In this document: piece after piece, positions 41,978-50,689 of the stretch
How the letters are laid out: every line of letters starts with the position of its first letter
Numbering within the stretch: the first letter of the stretch is position 1
Origin: Pedobacter antarcticus
GTDB lineage: Bacteria; Bacteroidota; Bacteroidia; Sphingobacteriales; Sphingobacteriaceae
Direction of reading: 5' to 3'
DNA: 64,000 bases
NCBI RefSeq assembly: GCF_900112985.1
Contig: NZ_FONS01000008.1
Coordinates: 94,167 to 158,166 of the forward strand
Translations under genes and position numbers: made by a program
Notes under the pieces: model-generated
Databases searched by the model: none
Told to the model about the DNA's origin: nothing
Seen by the model: the letters and a program-made list of their open reading frames with translations, nothing else

Positions 41978-43391
41978 TTTCACGAGCTGAAGATGTTTCG
42001 GTAAAGGTGTCGGAACGTAAAAGGCCGGTTGACTTAATTGCACCGTAACCACCCTGCACATCCACCACTTCATTTATTCCACGGGCTTTCAGGATAGAGG
42101 CCGCTATCATTGACCGGTAACCACCAGCACAATGGATAAAGTATTTTTGATTTCTTTTCAAATCCCCGGTCCAGTCGTTGATATAATCCAATGGACGGCT
42201 CTGACCCGTGACCAGATGACCTGATTCGAATTCTCCCGGCTTTCTCACATCAATAATAGCTGTATCAGGGTTTGACAACATTTCCTTTTCAAAATCCAGG
42301 GCGCTCACCGAATGAATCTGATCAGTGTTTCTACCTGAACTTTTCCAGGCAGCGATACCGCCATCTAGAAATCCAATTGTCTGATCGTAGCCAACTCTGG
42401 ATAACCTGGTAATTGCTTCTTCTGCTTTACCTTCATCTACGACCAGCAGAAGTGGCTGGTGCAGATCCGTAATCAATGCACCCACCCATGGAGCAAACTG
42501 ACCATTTAAACCGATATTAATTGAGGTTGGAATAAAATCAGCAGCAAAATCCTGCGGTGCCCTAGTGTCTATAATTAAGGCTCCATGGTGTTCGGCTGTA
42601 AATTCAAATTCTGCCGGATCCATTGGAACCATTCCCTTTTCCCTGACCTGATCAAAACTTTCATAACCTGCCTTGTTGATCGCCGCATTCTTGGCAAAAT
42701 ACTGTGGTGGGGGCAGAATTCCATCAATCACCTGTGCGATGAAATCACGACGTGATTCGGCCATTAAGGCATAGTTAACTTTTCTTTGGTTGCCAAGGGT
42801 ATCAAAGGTTTCCTTACTCATATTTTTTCCGCATGCAGATCCTGCCCCATGAGCTGGATAAACGAGAATATGGTCTGGAAGGGTAAGTATTTTTGTTTGC
42901 AGAGAATCATATAAAGTACTGGCCATATCTTCCATAGTCAGGTTTCCTTTCTGCACAAGATCCGGCCGGCCAACATCCCCTATAAATAGGGTATCACCGG
43001 TGAAAATGCAATAAGGTTCACCAGCTTCGTCTTTAAGCAGGTAAGTTGTGGACTCCGGTGTATGACCAGGCGTATGCAATACTGTAATTTCGAGGTTACC
43101 TACTTTAAAGACCTCTCCATCAGTGGCAATATGTGCATCAAAATCAGTTTGTGCCGTTGGGCCGTATATAATTTGCGCACCTGACTGTATGCCGAGATCA
43201 ACATGACCAGAGACAAAATCAGCATGAAAATGCGTCTCAAAAATGTACTTTATATTAGCTCCATCTTTCGCTGCTTTCTTCAAGTATGGTGCTACTTCGC
43301 GAAGAGGGTCAATAATTGCTGCCTCCCCGTTACTCTCAATATAATAAGCTGCTTCGGCCAAACAGCCTGTATAGATTTGCTCTATTTTCAT
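41970..43391 (-). CDS. Persulfide dioxygenase-rhodanese fusion
   Basis: A 473-residue cytoplasmic protein. Residues 1-235 are a metallo-beta-lactamase fold of the ETHE1-like persulfide dioxygenase type: THFHADFVSGH, HTPGHTPESTTY and FTGDTLFIGDVGRPDL. Two rhodanese domains follow. The first (about 265-355) has LLLVVDEGK where the active Cys should be, so it looks inactive. The second (about 365-455) has YFIHCAGGYRS with the Cys. It oxidises thiol persulfides and exchanges sulfane sulfur. Ten more in-frame codons exist upstream (to 43421). YpdA overlaps its end. Confidence 0.9.
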   Translation of the reverse strand: MKIEQIYTGCLAEAAYYIESNGEAAIIDPLREVAPYLKKAAKDGANIKYIFETHFHADFVSGHVDLGIQSGAQIIYGPTAQTDFDAHIATDGEVFKVGNLEITVLHTPGHTPESTTYLLKDEAGEPYCIFTGDTLFIGDVGRPDLVQKGNLTMEDMASTLYDSLQTKILTLPDHILVYPAHGAGSACGKNMSKETFDTLGNQRKVNYALMAESRRDFIAQVIDGILPPPQYFAKNAAINKAGYESFDQVREKGMVPMDPAEFEFTAEHHGALIIDTRAPQDFAADFIPTSINIGLNGQFAPWVGALITDLHQPLLLVVDEGKAEEAITRLSRVGYDQTIGFLDGGIAAWKSSGRNTDQIHSVSALDFEKEMLSNPDTAIIDVRKPGEFESGHLVTGQSRPLDYINDWTGDLKRNQKYFIHCAGGYRSMIAASILKARGINEVVDVQGGYGAIKSTGLLRSDTFTETSSARENG

Positions 43392-43520
43392 TTCTTTTTT
43401 ATTAGGCGATTTATCCTGCAAAGACGCATGGACAATCCTGTTCAGGCAACATAACGAAGTGCAAATTAGCTAATTCCGTTCCGATCTCTGTTTTCGGGCG
43501 GACAATTTACATTCCGCTTA

Positions 43521-44537
43521 CTAAGCGGTCAATTCTCCCCGGAGATTTTGTTCCATCAGGCTTGCAATTTCAGCTGTAGTTAATCCTTTGCCCATCAAGT
43601 ACATCAGCTTGGTTACCGTAGCTTCAAAAGTCATATCGTACCCACTTACTATACCCATTTGCTGTAATTTCTTACTGGTCTCATATTTACCAAGTTCAAC
43701 TGAGCCCCCCTGACACTGAGAGATATCAATAATCAGTTTCCCTTGATCCAGTGCTTCCTGCAAACTATCAATAAACCAACTCGCTGTTGTCGTATTTCCT
43801 GAACCAAAAGTTTCCATAACTATAGCATCTACACCTGATCGTGTCACTGCCTGTACTGCTTGTGGTGTGATACCAGGGTACATCTTAAGCACCCCAATAT
43901 TAGCGTTAAAATTAGACTGCACTTCCAGTTTTCCCTTCGGATGTGGCAAAATATAATTCGTATAGAAAGATAAATTAACCCCCGCTTCGGCCAGTATATG
44001 ATAATTTGGAGATTGGAAAGCCTCAAATTTTTCAGAATTGTATTTAATTGAACGATTACCGCGGAACAACTGGTAATCAAAGTAAATACATACTTCAGGA
44101 ACCATTGCTACTCCGTCGTCCTTTCTGGCAACAATTTCGAGTGCAGTAATCAGGTTCTCTTTTGCGTCGGTACGGATCTCTCCGATAGGCAGCTGGGATC
44201 CTGTTAATACCACAGGCTTATCCAGGTTCTCCAGCATAAAACTCAATGCGCTGGCTGTGAAAGCCATTGTATCAGAACCGTGTAATACCACGAAACCATC
44301 ATAACTTTCATATTCCGACTTAATAATCCGCGCAATCTCCGCCCACACTGACGGATCCATGTTAGAAGAGTCCATAATCGGATCAAAAGAATGCACACCA
44401 ATCTGGTAATTCAACCTGGCGAGTTCCGGCACATTCTGCTGAATTTGTGCAAAATCAAATGGTATCAATGCCCCTGTAAGAGGATTATTTACCATTCCTA
44501 TAGTTCCACCTGTATAGATGATAAGAATTTTAGTCAT
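43521..44537 (-). CDS. ansA: Type I L-asparaginase
   Basis: A 338-residue cytoplasmic amidohydrolase converting asparagine to aspartate and ammonia. The two catalytic Thr motifs are IIYTGGTIGMV at the N-terminus and VVLHGSDTMAFTASAL, with TGSQLPIGEIRTDA and METFGSGNTT as further family markers. No signal peptide, which fits the low-affinity type I form. It follows the tatD gene by 4 bp in the same direction. Confidence 0.94.
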   Translation of the reverse strand: MTKILIIYTGGTIGMVNNPLTGALIPFDFAQIQQNVPELARLNYQIGVHSFDPIMDSSNMDPSVWAEIARIIKSEYESYDGFVVLHGSDTMAFTASALSFMLENLDKPVVLTGSQLPIGEIRTDAKENLITALEIVARKDDGVAMVPEVCIYFDYQLFRGNRSIKYNSEKFEAFQSPNYHILAEAGVNLSFYTNYILPHPKGKLEVQSNFNANIGVLKMYPGITPQAVQAVTRSGVDAIVMETFGSGNTTTASWFIDSLQEALDQGKLIIDISQCQGGSVELGKYETSKKLQQMGIVSGYDMTFEATVTKLMYLMGKGLTTAEIASLMEQNLRGELTA

Positions 44538-44541
44538 TAAA

Positions 44542-45315
44542 CTATCTGTTAAAAATTTTAATAGAGTTTTCCGTTGTTATACGAGCTATTTCCTCCACGC
44601 TAAGCTGGTATATATCAGCAACTCGCTGGGCTATATGAATTAAATAACTACTTTCATTTGGCTTTCCGCGAAATGGGACCGGCGCGAGATAGGGCGAATC
44701 TGTCTCCAGCACCAGGTGCTCAGGAGATATTCCTTCAAGAACTGCGTCAAGACCTGCCTTTTTATAAGTGACGACACCGCCGATTCCCAGATAAAAGCCA
44801 AGATCTATCGTTCGTTTGGCCTGCTCCAGATCGCCTGTAAAACAATGTAGAATGCCGCGTAGTTCCGGACCTCTTTCGGCTTCCAACACTTCAAATACTT
44901 CATCAAATGCTTCCCTGCAGTGAATAACTATGGGAAGCCCAAGTTCTTTTGCCCAACCGATCTGCTTTAGAAAGGCATCGCGTTGGATATCCAACGTCGT
45001 TTTATCCCAATAGAGATCAATACCAATTTCGCCTATTGCGCAGATATTCCGTCCGCTGATTCCAGCATAAAGCTGATCCAGTACAAACTCATATCCAGGC
45101 TTAACATCACAAGGGTGTAAGCCACTCATTGCAAAACAGTTTTCCGGGTAAAGGGAAACAAGCTGATCGATTTTAGAAACAGAATCAAGGTCTACATTGG
45201 GAAGAAACAATCGCCCGATCTGGTTATCCAGGCATCGCTTCATTAGTTCGCCCTGTTTCTCTTTATCCGTTTCATAGTATAAATGTGTATGCGTATCCGT
45301 TAAAAGCATATTCAA
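44542..45315 (-). CDS. TatD-family metal-dependent hydrolase
   Basis: A 257-residue metal-dependent deoxyribonuclease-type hydrolase. Metal-ligand motifs are DTHTHLY, GEIGIDLYWD, PIVIHCREAFDEV, ILHCFTGDLEQA and LETDSPYLAPVPFRGKPN. Family members act in DNA repair or degradation and in D-amino-acyl-tRNA quality control; which applies here cannot be read. A second ATG two codons in (45309) is possible. ansA starts 4 bp after its stop. Confidence 0.92.
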   Translation of the reverse strand: MNMLLTDTHTHLYYETDKEKQGELMKRCLDNQIGRLFLPNVDLDSVSKIDQLVSLYPENCFAMSGLHPCDVKPGYEFVLDQLYAGISGRNICAIGEIGIDLYWDKTTLDIQRDAFLKQIGWAKELGLPIVIHCREAFDEVFEVLEAERGPELRGILHCFTGDLEQAKRTIDLGFYLGIGGVVTYKKAGLDAVLEGISPEHLVLETDSPYLAPVPFRGKPNESSYLIHIAQRVADIYQLSVEEIARITTENSIKIFNR

Positions 45316-45321
45316 AGTTAA

Positions 45322-45356
45322 TAAAAAAACCCTGTCCGGAATGCCGGACAGGGTTT
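45322..45356 (-). terminator. Terminator after the FKBP lipoprotein gene
   Basis: A 13-bp perfect GC-rich stem, 45327-45339 with 45344-45356, and a 4-nt AATG loop. On the leftward transcript a U-run follows. It separates the FKBP gene from tatD. Confidence 0.92.
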
Positions 45357-45384
45357 GTATCTAAGCTAAATATTCGTTTAAATA

Positions 45385-46359
45385 TTATGGTTTCTTAGCT
45401 GGTGCTGCCGGAGCAGCTGCCGCTTTCTTAATATCAGTGATTTCCACATCGAAAGCTAGTGGAGAAAACGGAGTAATACCCGCTTGTGGCATACCGCCCT
45501 CACCGTATGCTAACTGAGAAGGGATAATCATTGTAATTTTACCACCTTTGCCAATCAGTTTAAGACCTTCATCAAATCCTGGAATCGCTCTTCCTAAAGT
45601 AAAAGGACGAGGACCGTATTGGGCCATTGGATTATCTTTTCCTGCTTGTTTTGCGATAGTTTCTACACTTGTATCGAAAACATTATCTTTTCCATCAGAC
45701 TTCTTAGGAAGTAATTTACCTGTGTAATTTACCATTAAAGTATCAGTAAGACCAGCTCTTTGTGCATCACCAGGTGCGGTAATTACATATTGTAAGCCTG
45801 ATGCTGTAGTCTGAACTTTAAGTTTATTATCATCTATAAACTTTTTGATTTTCCCTGTTTCAGCAGCTTTATGCTTCGCTACAGTTTCCTGAAAATCTTT
45901 CTGGAAGAATTCAGTTGCTTTTCTCTGGAACACTGAGTCTGCTTCTCCAGCAGCTTTGTGCATTACTTTTTCGATTTTCACAGTGAAAACCATATATCTG
46001 TCTTTCTGTGTAGCTGGTTTTGGCTGATTAGAATGTTTAGCCATTGAATCCAGGTCAATTTTAAAAGTTGCACTATCACCTTCTGCCAATAACATCAGGG
46101 CATCAGAAATATCACCATCCCATTGTTTCTTTGAAACAGGGAAAACAGCTGGCTGCTGAATGTCGTATGTACTACTCGTAACCGAATCCTTTTCAGTTTT
46201 CTGAATTGCATTGATTTTAATAATATCGCCTTCAACAATCTTATCTTTTCCTTCGGTTTTGTGGATCTGGTACATCAGGCCACCCGGACCTTTTTTAAAG
46301 TTATTACAAGCGCCAAGACCAACCGTGGCAGCTACAAGAATAATGAATGATTTTTTCAT
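45385..46359 (-). CDS. FKBP-type peptidyl-prolyl isomerase lipoprotein
   Basis: A 324-residue envelope lipoprotein with lipobox GLGAC (Cys18). An N-terminal region (about 20-180) of weak FKBP-like character is followed by an FKBP domain (about 195-310) with VQTTASGLQYVIT, PFTLGRAIPGFDEGLKLI and SQLAYGEGGMPQAGI. It probably helps fold exported proteins. The C-terminal tail is Ala/Pro/Lys rich. It is the first of two exported FKBPs here, the other being 1.7 kb away on the other strand. Confidence 0.9.
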   Translation of the reverse strand: MKKSFIILVAATVGLGACNNFKKGPGGLMYQIHKTEGKDKIVEGDIIKINAIQKTEKDSVTSSTYDIQQPAVFPVSKKQWDGDISDALMLLAEGDSATFKIDLDSMAKHSNQPKPATQKDRYMVFTVKIEKVMHKAAGEADSVFQRKATEFFQKDFQETVAKHKAAETGKIKKFIDDNKLKVQTTASGLQYVITAPGDAQRAGLTDTLMVNYTGKLLPKKSDGKDNVFDTSVETIAKQAGKDNPMAQYGPRPFTLGRAIPGFDEGLKLIGKGGKITMIIPSQLAYGEGGMPQAGITPFSPLAFDVEITDIKKAAAAPAAPAKKP

Positions 46360-46466
46360 CAGAATATATTTGTTTTTTTTTAGTTTTTATGATGCTTGCC
46401 AGAAACTTTTATTTTTATCCCAGCAGCTTTCATCAATGTATGAATAGATTTTTTTTAATAACTCTT

Positions 46467-47477
46467 TTATTGTAACAACTGTGTTTTATATTCAGGAAGT
46501 ATAGCTTTAAAATGCGCCACCGTATCTTCCAAATTCATATCCGATACTCCACCAGCAGCATTTCTATGTCCGCCACCGTTAAAATATTTATTACATATTT
46601 CATTCGCAGGAAAATCACCTGTTGAGCGCAAAGATAATTTAACTTTATCAGTTCTTTCAATGATAAATGCAGCCAATCTGATCCCATTTACGGATAACGC
46701 ATAATTCACAATACCCTCAGTATCACCAGTCACGATCTCAAAACGCTTCAACTCTTCTGCAGTTACGGTAATAATAGCAGTATTATATTCACGCAGAATC
46801 TCCAGTTTGTTGGTCAGACAGTTACCCAGGAAACGTAAACGATTTTCAGTGGCATTATCATATACCAGCTGATGAATTCTCCAGTGTTCTGCACCCGCAT
46901 CAATCAGATCTGCACCGATTCTGTAAACTGCCGATGTAGCAGAAGGGAAACGGAAGCTACCTGAATCTGTCATAATACCAGTATAAAGACAAGTTGCAAT
47001 ATCCTTGTTCATCAGGGCTCCGTCCTGTAGCACATTTACAATAAAATCATAAACAAGCTGTGCGGCAGCGCAAGCATTAATATTCCAGTGACGGTAATCA
47101 TCAAAATCTTCAGGATCAAGATGATGATCTATCATTACTTTATAAGCAGACGCGCTGCGGATCACTTCACCCAATTCATTGATCCTGCTAAGCGTATTAA
47201 AATCAAGACAAAATACCAGTGAAGCCTCACTGACAAGCTTTTCTGCATGTTCTTTTGCCTCGGTATAAATAATAACGTCGGAGTTATTAGGCAGCCAGTG
47301 CAGAAAGTAAGGATAATCTGTCGGCGTAATCACTTTCACGTGATGACCTTTTTGGATCAGATAAGCGTATAAGCCAAGAGATGAACCCATAGCATCGCCA
47401 TCCGGTTTATGATGTGTTGTAATTACAATTTGCTGCGGCGTGGCAAGCAATGACTGAAGTTCTAAAAGGGATAGCAT
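46467..47477 (-). CDS. nrnA: DHH-family phosphoesterase, NrnA-like oligoribonuclease/pAp phosphatase
   Basis: A 336-residue cytoplasmic nuclease of the DHH/DHHA1 family. Metal-site motifs: THHKPDGDAMGSSLG, CLDFNTLSRI, MIDHHLDPEDF and the C-terminal DHHA1 GGGHRNAAGG. NrnA degrades short oligoribonucleotides (nanoRNA) and dephosphorylates pAp. The frame continues 55 codons upstream into the ndk promoter region with no family similarity, so the ATG at 47477 is taken. Divergent from ndk, with a TAGCTTTG element at 47490-47497. Confidence 0.92.
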   Translation of the reverse strand: MLSLLELQSLLATPQQIVITTHHKPDGDAMGSSLGLYAYLIQKGHHVKVITPTDYPYFLHWLPNNSDVIIYTEAKEHAEKLVSEASLVFCLDFNTLSRINELGEVIRSASAYKVMIDHHLDPEDFDDYRHWNINACAAAQLVYDFIVNVLQDGALMNKDIATCLYTGIMTDSGSFRFPSATSAVYRIGADLIDAGAEHWRIHQLVYDNATENRLRFLGNCLTNKLEILREYNTAIITVTAEELKRFEIVTGDTEGIVNYALSVNGIRLAAFIIERTDKVKLSLRSTGDFPANEICNKYFNGGGHRNAAGGVSDMNLEDTVAHFKAILPEYKTQLLQ

Positions 47478-47489
47478 ATTTTTTCGCTG

Positions 47490-47497
47490 CAAAGCTA
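47490..47497 (-). promoter_or_regulatory. Putative -7 element for nrnA
   Basis: TAGCTTTG read leftwards, 12 nt before the ATG at 47477. It matches TAnnTTTG, but I found no -33 TTG at the right spacing. It would give a very short leader. Confidence 0.4.
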
Positions 47498-47558
47498 ATA
47501 ATTTAATGATGAAATGATTCGTATATAATTTGATGTTTAATATTAAGCGTAGAAAATG

Positions 47559-47566
47559 TAATTTTG
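47559..47566 (+). promoter_or_regulatory. Putative -7 element for ndk
   Basis: TAATTTTG, an exact TAnnTTTG match, 19 nt before the ndk ATG. A TTTG at 47529-47532 is 26 nt upstream, wider than the usual 19-21. Confidence 0.45.
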
Positions 47567-47585
47567 CAAAATAAATAATACAAAG

Positions 47586-48005
47586 ATGACTACAAACAGA
47601 ACATTTACAATGATTAAGCCAGATGCAGTAGCAAACGGGCATATCGGAGCAATTATCAATGACATTACTGCTGCAGGTTTTAAAATCATTGCTTTAAAAT
47701 ACACAAAACTAACTGCTGAAACAGCTGGAAAATTTTATGAAGTTCATAAGGATCGTCCTTTCTATGGAGACCTTGTAAACTTTATGTCTTCAGGACCTAT
47801 CGTGGCAGCAATTTTAGAAAAAGACAATGCTATCGAAGATTTCAGAAAATTAATTGGCGCAACTAATCCTGCTGAAGCTGCAGAAGGAACTATCCGCCAG
47901 AAATATGCTAAATCTATTGATGCAAATGCTGTTCACGGTTCTGATTCAGACGAAAATGCTGCAATTGAAGGAGATTTCTTCTTTACTGCAGATGAGCGTT
48001 TCTAA
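47586..48005 (+). CDS. ndk: Nucleoside diphosphate kinase
   Basis: A 139-residue enzyme moving the gamma-phosphate from ATP to nucleoside diphosphates through a phospho-His. The N-terminal [13 protein letters not shown] and the active-site His in [14 protein letters not shown] are clear. Length is typical. Divergent from nrnA and followed by its own terminator. Confidence 0.97.
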   Translation: MTTNRTFTMIKPDAVANGHIGAIINDITAAGFKIIALKYTKLTAETAGKFYEVHKDRPFYGDLVNFMSSGPIVAAILEKDNAIEDFRKLIGATNPAEAAEGTIRQKYAKSIDANAVHGSDSDENAAIEGDFFFTADERF

Positions 48006-48028
48006 ACATTCCCATAATTACAGAATAA

Positions 48029-48063
48029 CAAAACAGGCACCTCCAAAAAGGGTGCTTGTTTTG
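48029..48063 (+). terminator. Terminator after ndk
   Basis: A 13-bp stem (48029-48041 with 48051-48063) with one G-U pair and a 9-nt loop. The right arm ends in TTTT. It lies 24 bp after the ndk stop. Confidence 0.82.
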
Positions 48064-48106
48064 CATGCAACCAACCTATCAGCCATTAAAACATTCTTAA
48101 ACATTC

Positions 48107-48859
48107 ATGAAAAAACTATTAATCGGGCTCTTAATCCCTTTTTGCGGATACACAGTTGTTGCCCAGACTAAAACACCAGTCAAAAAAACACCTGTACGCA
48201 ATACCGCCTCCAAAACAGGCGTTAAAACAATACATACAGCACCGGCTGTGGCCAAATCAATGAGTACATTAGACTCTGCGAGTTATGCCTTCGGTACCTC
48301 AATGGCCGCCAGTTTGAAAAGCGGTGGTCTGACCAACCTGAATTACGACCTTTTAGTGAAAGGGTTAAAAGAGACTTTCTCTGGAAAACAGGCTCTGATA
48401 AATCAGGAAGACAGCCAGCGTGCAATTGCAAACCTATTCCAAAAAATGAACGAGAATAAATTTTCAGCTGAAATAGAGGAAGGCAAGGCTTTCCTTCAGC
48501 AAAATGGCACTAAAGACGGTGTAAAAACCACTGCAAGCGGTTTACAATATGAAGTGATTACTCCGGGTACCGGAATCAGTCCGAAATCTACAGATACTGT
48601 CCTGGTTAACTATAAAGGAACATTACTTAACGGTAAGCAATTTGACAGCTCCTATGACCGTAACGCGCCATTATCACTATCTCTGGACAGGGTTATTCCA
48701 GGATGGACGGAAGGAATGCAGTTAATGCAGACCGGCGCAAAATACAGATTCTTTATCCCTTACCAGCTGGCTTATGGAGAAAGAGGAGCAGGTGCAGATA
48801 TTCCACCATACAGTGCACTTATTTTCGAGATCGAATTATTAAAAGTGAACGGTAAATAA
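48107..48859 (+). CDS. Mip-like secreted FKBP peptidyl-prolyl isomerase
   Basis: A 250-residue exported protein. The signal peptide ends near VVAQTK (about residue 20), followed by a basic Thr/Lys-rich stretch. An FKBP N-terminal dimerisation helix region (about 60-140, with SASYAFGTSMAASLKSGGL) precedes the FKBP domain (about 145-248) with TASGLQYEVITPGTG, VLVNYKGTLLNGKQFDSSYD and PYQLAYGERGAGADIPPYS. This is the Mip/FkpA layout of periplasmic folding helpers. It follows the ndk terminator and probably has its own promoter. Confidence 0.92.
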   Translation: MKKLLIGLLIPFCGYTVVAQTKTPVKKTPVRNTASKTGVKTIHTAPAVAKSMSTLDSASYAFGTSMAASLKSGGLTNLNYDLLVKGLKETFSGKQALINQEDSQRAIANLFQKMNENKFSAEIEEGKAFLQQNGTKDGVKTTASGLQYEVITPGTGISPKSTDTVLVNYKGTLLNGKQFDSSYDRNAPLSLSLDRVIPGWTEGMQLMQTGAKYRFFIPYQLAYGERGAGADIPPYSALIFEIELLKVNGK

Positions 48860-48918
48860 GAAGCTAAAAACCATTTGTAAGGATATTTGTTGTGATCTGT
48901 AAACTAATCAAAACGAAC

Positions 48919-49101
48919 ATGAACATCAACAAATATCTTCCGTTGGCCGTTGTGGCCCTGTTAATGACAACATTGTCAAGCTGCGCCGCTATTGAAAGTA
49001 TTTTCAAAGCCGGTGTATGGTCAGGTGTAATTATAGTTGTACTGATACTTGCTTTAGTAATCTGGCTGGTCAGTAAAATCTTCGGGGGTGGTAGAAATTA
49101 A
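48919..49101 (+). CDS. Small single-helix lipoprotein of unknown function
   Basis: A 60-residue protein. Residues 1-19 form a signal with lipobox-like LSSCAAIE. Then FKAGVWSGVIIVVLILALV makes a transmembrane helix (about 32-52), ending in a basic IFGGGRN tail. Similar tiny proteins occur widely in Bacteroidota with no known role. The open frame begins nine codons earlier, but the ATG at 48919 gives the normal signal. If both signal and helix are real, it would be anchored at two points in the inner membrane. Confidence 0.65.
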   Translation: MNINKYLPLAVVALLMTTLSSCAAIESIFKAGVWSGVIIVVLILALVIWLVSKIFGGGRN

Positions 49102-49103
49102 AC

Positions 49104-49394
49104 CTACAGGAAGATAATTTCTTTAATAACTTCAGAACCGGCTCGTTCATTCAATTTTTGGATGATGCCGGTTTTGACCATTAAGAGCTCATTTTTTATT
49201 ACAGAAGACTCAATCCGGATAAATAATTTCTGATGGGCGATATAGATTTGTGTCGTACGGTTTCCAATGGCGGTACCCATAACTTCCGGCCACATGGCTA
49301 CCACACCGGTCTCATCATATTTACCTCTGAGACGGTATACAGCCAACATCTTAGTGATGGCTTCCTTCATGGTCATATCATTAGGCTTACGCAT
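49104..49394 (-). CDS. DUF721 (DciA-like) protein
   Basis: A 96-residue protein of the DUF721 family, related to the DnaB-loading factor DciA. Family features are EAITKMLAVYRLRGKYDE at the N-terminus, VVAMWPEVMGTAIGNRT and KLFIRIESSVIKNELLM. It starts inside the end of recF (8-bp overlap), an arrangement kept in many bacteria next to dnaA/recF. A role in replication is inferred from family and neighbour. Its stop lies 2 bp from the stop of the small lipoprotein gene on the other strand. Confidence 0.88.
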   Translation of the reverse strand: MRKPNDMTMKEAITKMLAVYRLRGKYDETGVVAMWPEVMGTAIGNRTTQIYIAHQKLFIRIESSVIKNELLMVKTGIIQKLNERAGSEVIKEIIFL

Positions 49395-50490
49395 GTCTTA
49401 TTGTCCCGTTATCGACTTCAAATATAGTTAAGGGAACATCAATCTGGTTAAAAATCTTAGTGACCCTCTCCTTCCCGGTGTCAGTAATAAAAATTTGTCC
49501 GAAATCATGATGAGACACCATTTCCATTAATTTATGCATGCGGTGTTCGTCAAGTTTGTCAAAGATATCATCCAGCAGCAGCAATGGTTTAAATCCTTTA
49601 TATTTTTCCACGTAAGCGTACTGAGCGAGTTTTAACGCAATTAAAAATGATTTCTGCTGGCCCTGGGAACCAAATTTTTTCAGTGGCATATCAGCGATAT
49701 TAAACACAAGATCATCTTTGTGGATCCCCGTAGTCGTTCTCTCCAGCGTTTTGTCCTTCTCCAGAGATTGTTTGAGTAGTATAGGGAAAGGCGTTTCATT
49801 CAACTGACTCAAATAGGTAAGTGTAACTGTTTCAGCTTCATTGCACAAGTAACGGTAGTATTGATCAAATAATGGTATAAAATCCAGCATAAACTGCCTT
49901 CTTTTTTCGAAAATCTTTTGCCCCGAATCTACAAGCTGTTCATCATAGATTTCCAGTAATGCAGGATCATATTTGCGTGTAACTGAAATCTGTTTGAGCA
50001 GTGCATTCCTATTTAGCAGTTGTTTATTATACAGCATTAATTCGTCCAGATAAACAGAATCCGTCTGGGAAATCACATTATCCATAAACCGTCGGCGTTC
50101 TTCGCTTCCATCCATAATAATTGTAACGTCATAGGGTGAAATCATGACCAGAGGAAAAAGGCCGATATGACTGGCTAATTTATCGTACTCCTTTTTATTG
50201 CGTTTAAACTGTTTCTTTTGATTTTTCTTCACACCACAGGTAATCTTCTCCGGTTTGGTCAGCCTGTCAAAGTCTCCCTGAATCATAAAAAGCTCTTCAC
50301 CGGTCTTAATCTGCTGACTATCTATAGGATTAAAATAGCTTTTACAAAGACAGAGATAGTGAATTGCGTCCAGTAAATTAGTTTTTCCTGCACCATTATT
50401 ACCTGCAAAGGCATTTACAGTTTTAGAAAAACGCAAATCAGCGTCCGCATAATTTTTAAAATTCAGGAGAGTAATATTTTTTAGCCACAT
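49387..50490 (-). CDS. recF: DNA replication and repair protein RecF
   Basis: A 367-residue SMC-like ATPase that helps load RecA at gaps. The Walker A motif is in FAGNNGAGKTNLLDAIHYL, the signature is in FGSQGQQKSFLIALKLAQ and Walker B is in PLLLLDDIFDKLDEHR. An open extension of 23 codons to 50559 lacks similarity, and the ATG at 50490 gives the normal N-terminus (MWLKNITLLNFKNY). Divergent from the TPR gene. Confidence 0.95.
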   Translation of the reverse strand: MWLKNITLLNFKNYADADLRFSKTVNAFAGNNGAGKTNLLDAIHYLCLCKSYFNPIDSQQIKTGEELFMIQGDFDRLTKPEKITCGVKKNQKKQFKRNKKEYDKLASHIGLFPLVMISPYDVTIIMDGSEERRRFMDNVISQTDSVYLDELMLYNKQLLNRNALLKQISVTRKYDPALLEIYDEQLVDSGQKIFEKRRQFMLDFIPLFDQYYRYLCNEAETVTLTYLSQLNETPFPILLKQSLEKDKTLERTTTGIHKDDLVFNIADMPLKKFGSQGQQKSFLIALKLAQYAYVEKYKGFKPLLLLDDIFDKLDEHRMHKLMEMVSHHDFGQIFITDTGKERVTKIFNQIDVPLTIFEVDNGTIRHA

Positions 50491-50635
50491 AGTATTCCGC
50501 TCAAAGTTACCGTTTAGGTTTCTTAAAATCAGCTTCCCGGCCGATTTGTTTCCCGACAAGAGCTATTCCCATAAAATTCAGGCGGTTCGAAATTGAACTA
50601 TTACTGAAAATTTATTTAAATACATCAAAAAGAGG

Positions 50636-50665
50636 TTGATACTTTAACCGAAAAATGTATTTTTG
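50636..50665 (+). promoter_or_regulatory. Promoter of the TPR protein gene
   Basis: TTG at 50636-50638, 19 nt, then TATTTTTG at 50658-50665: a full Bacteroidota promoter. It sets the start of the next gene at the ATG at 50690, since an apparent TTG start at 50663 lies inside the -7 box. Confidence 0.7.
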
Positions 50666-50689
50666 CAATCCTTAATTTTTTTAAATAAA

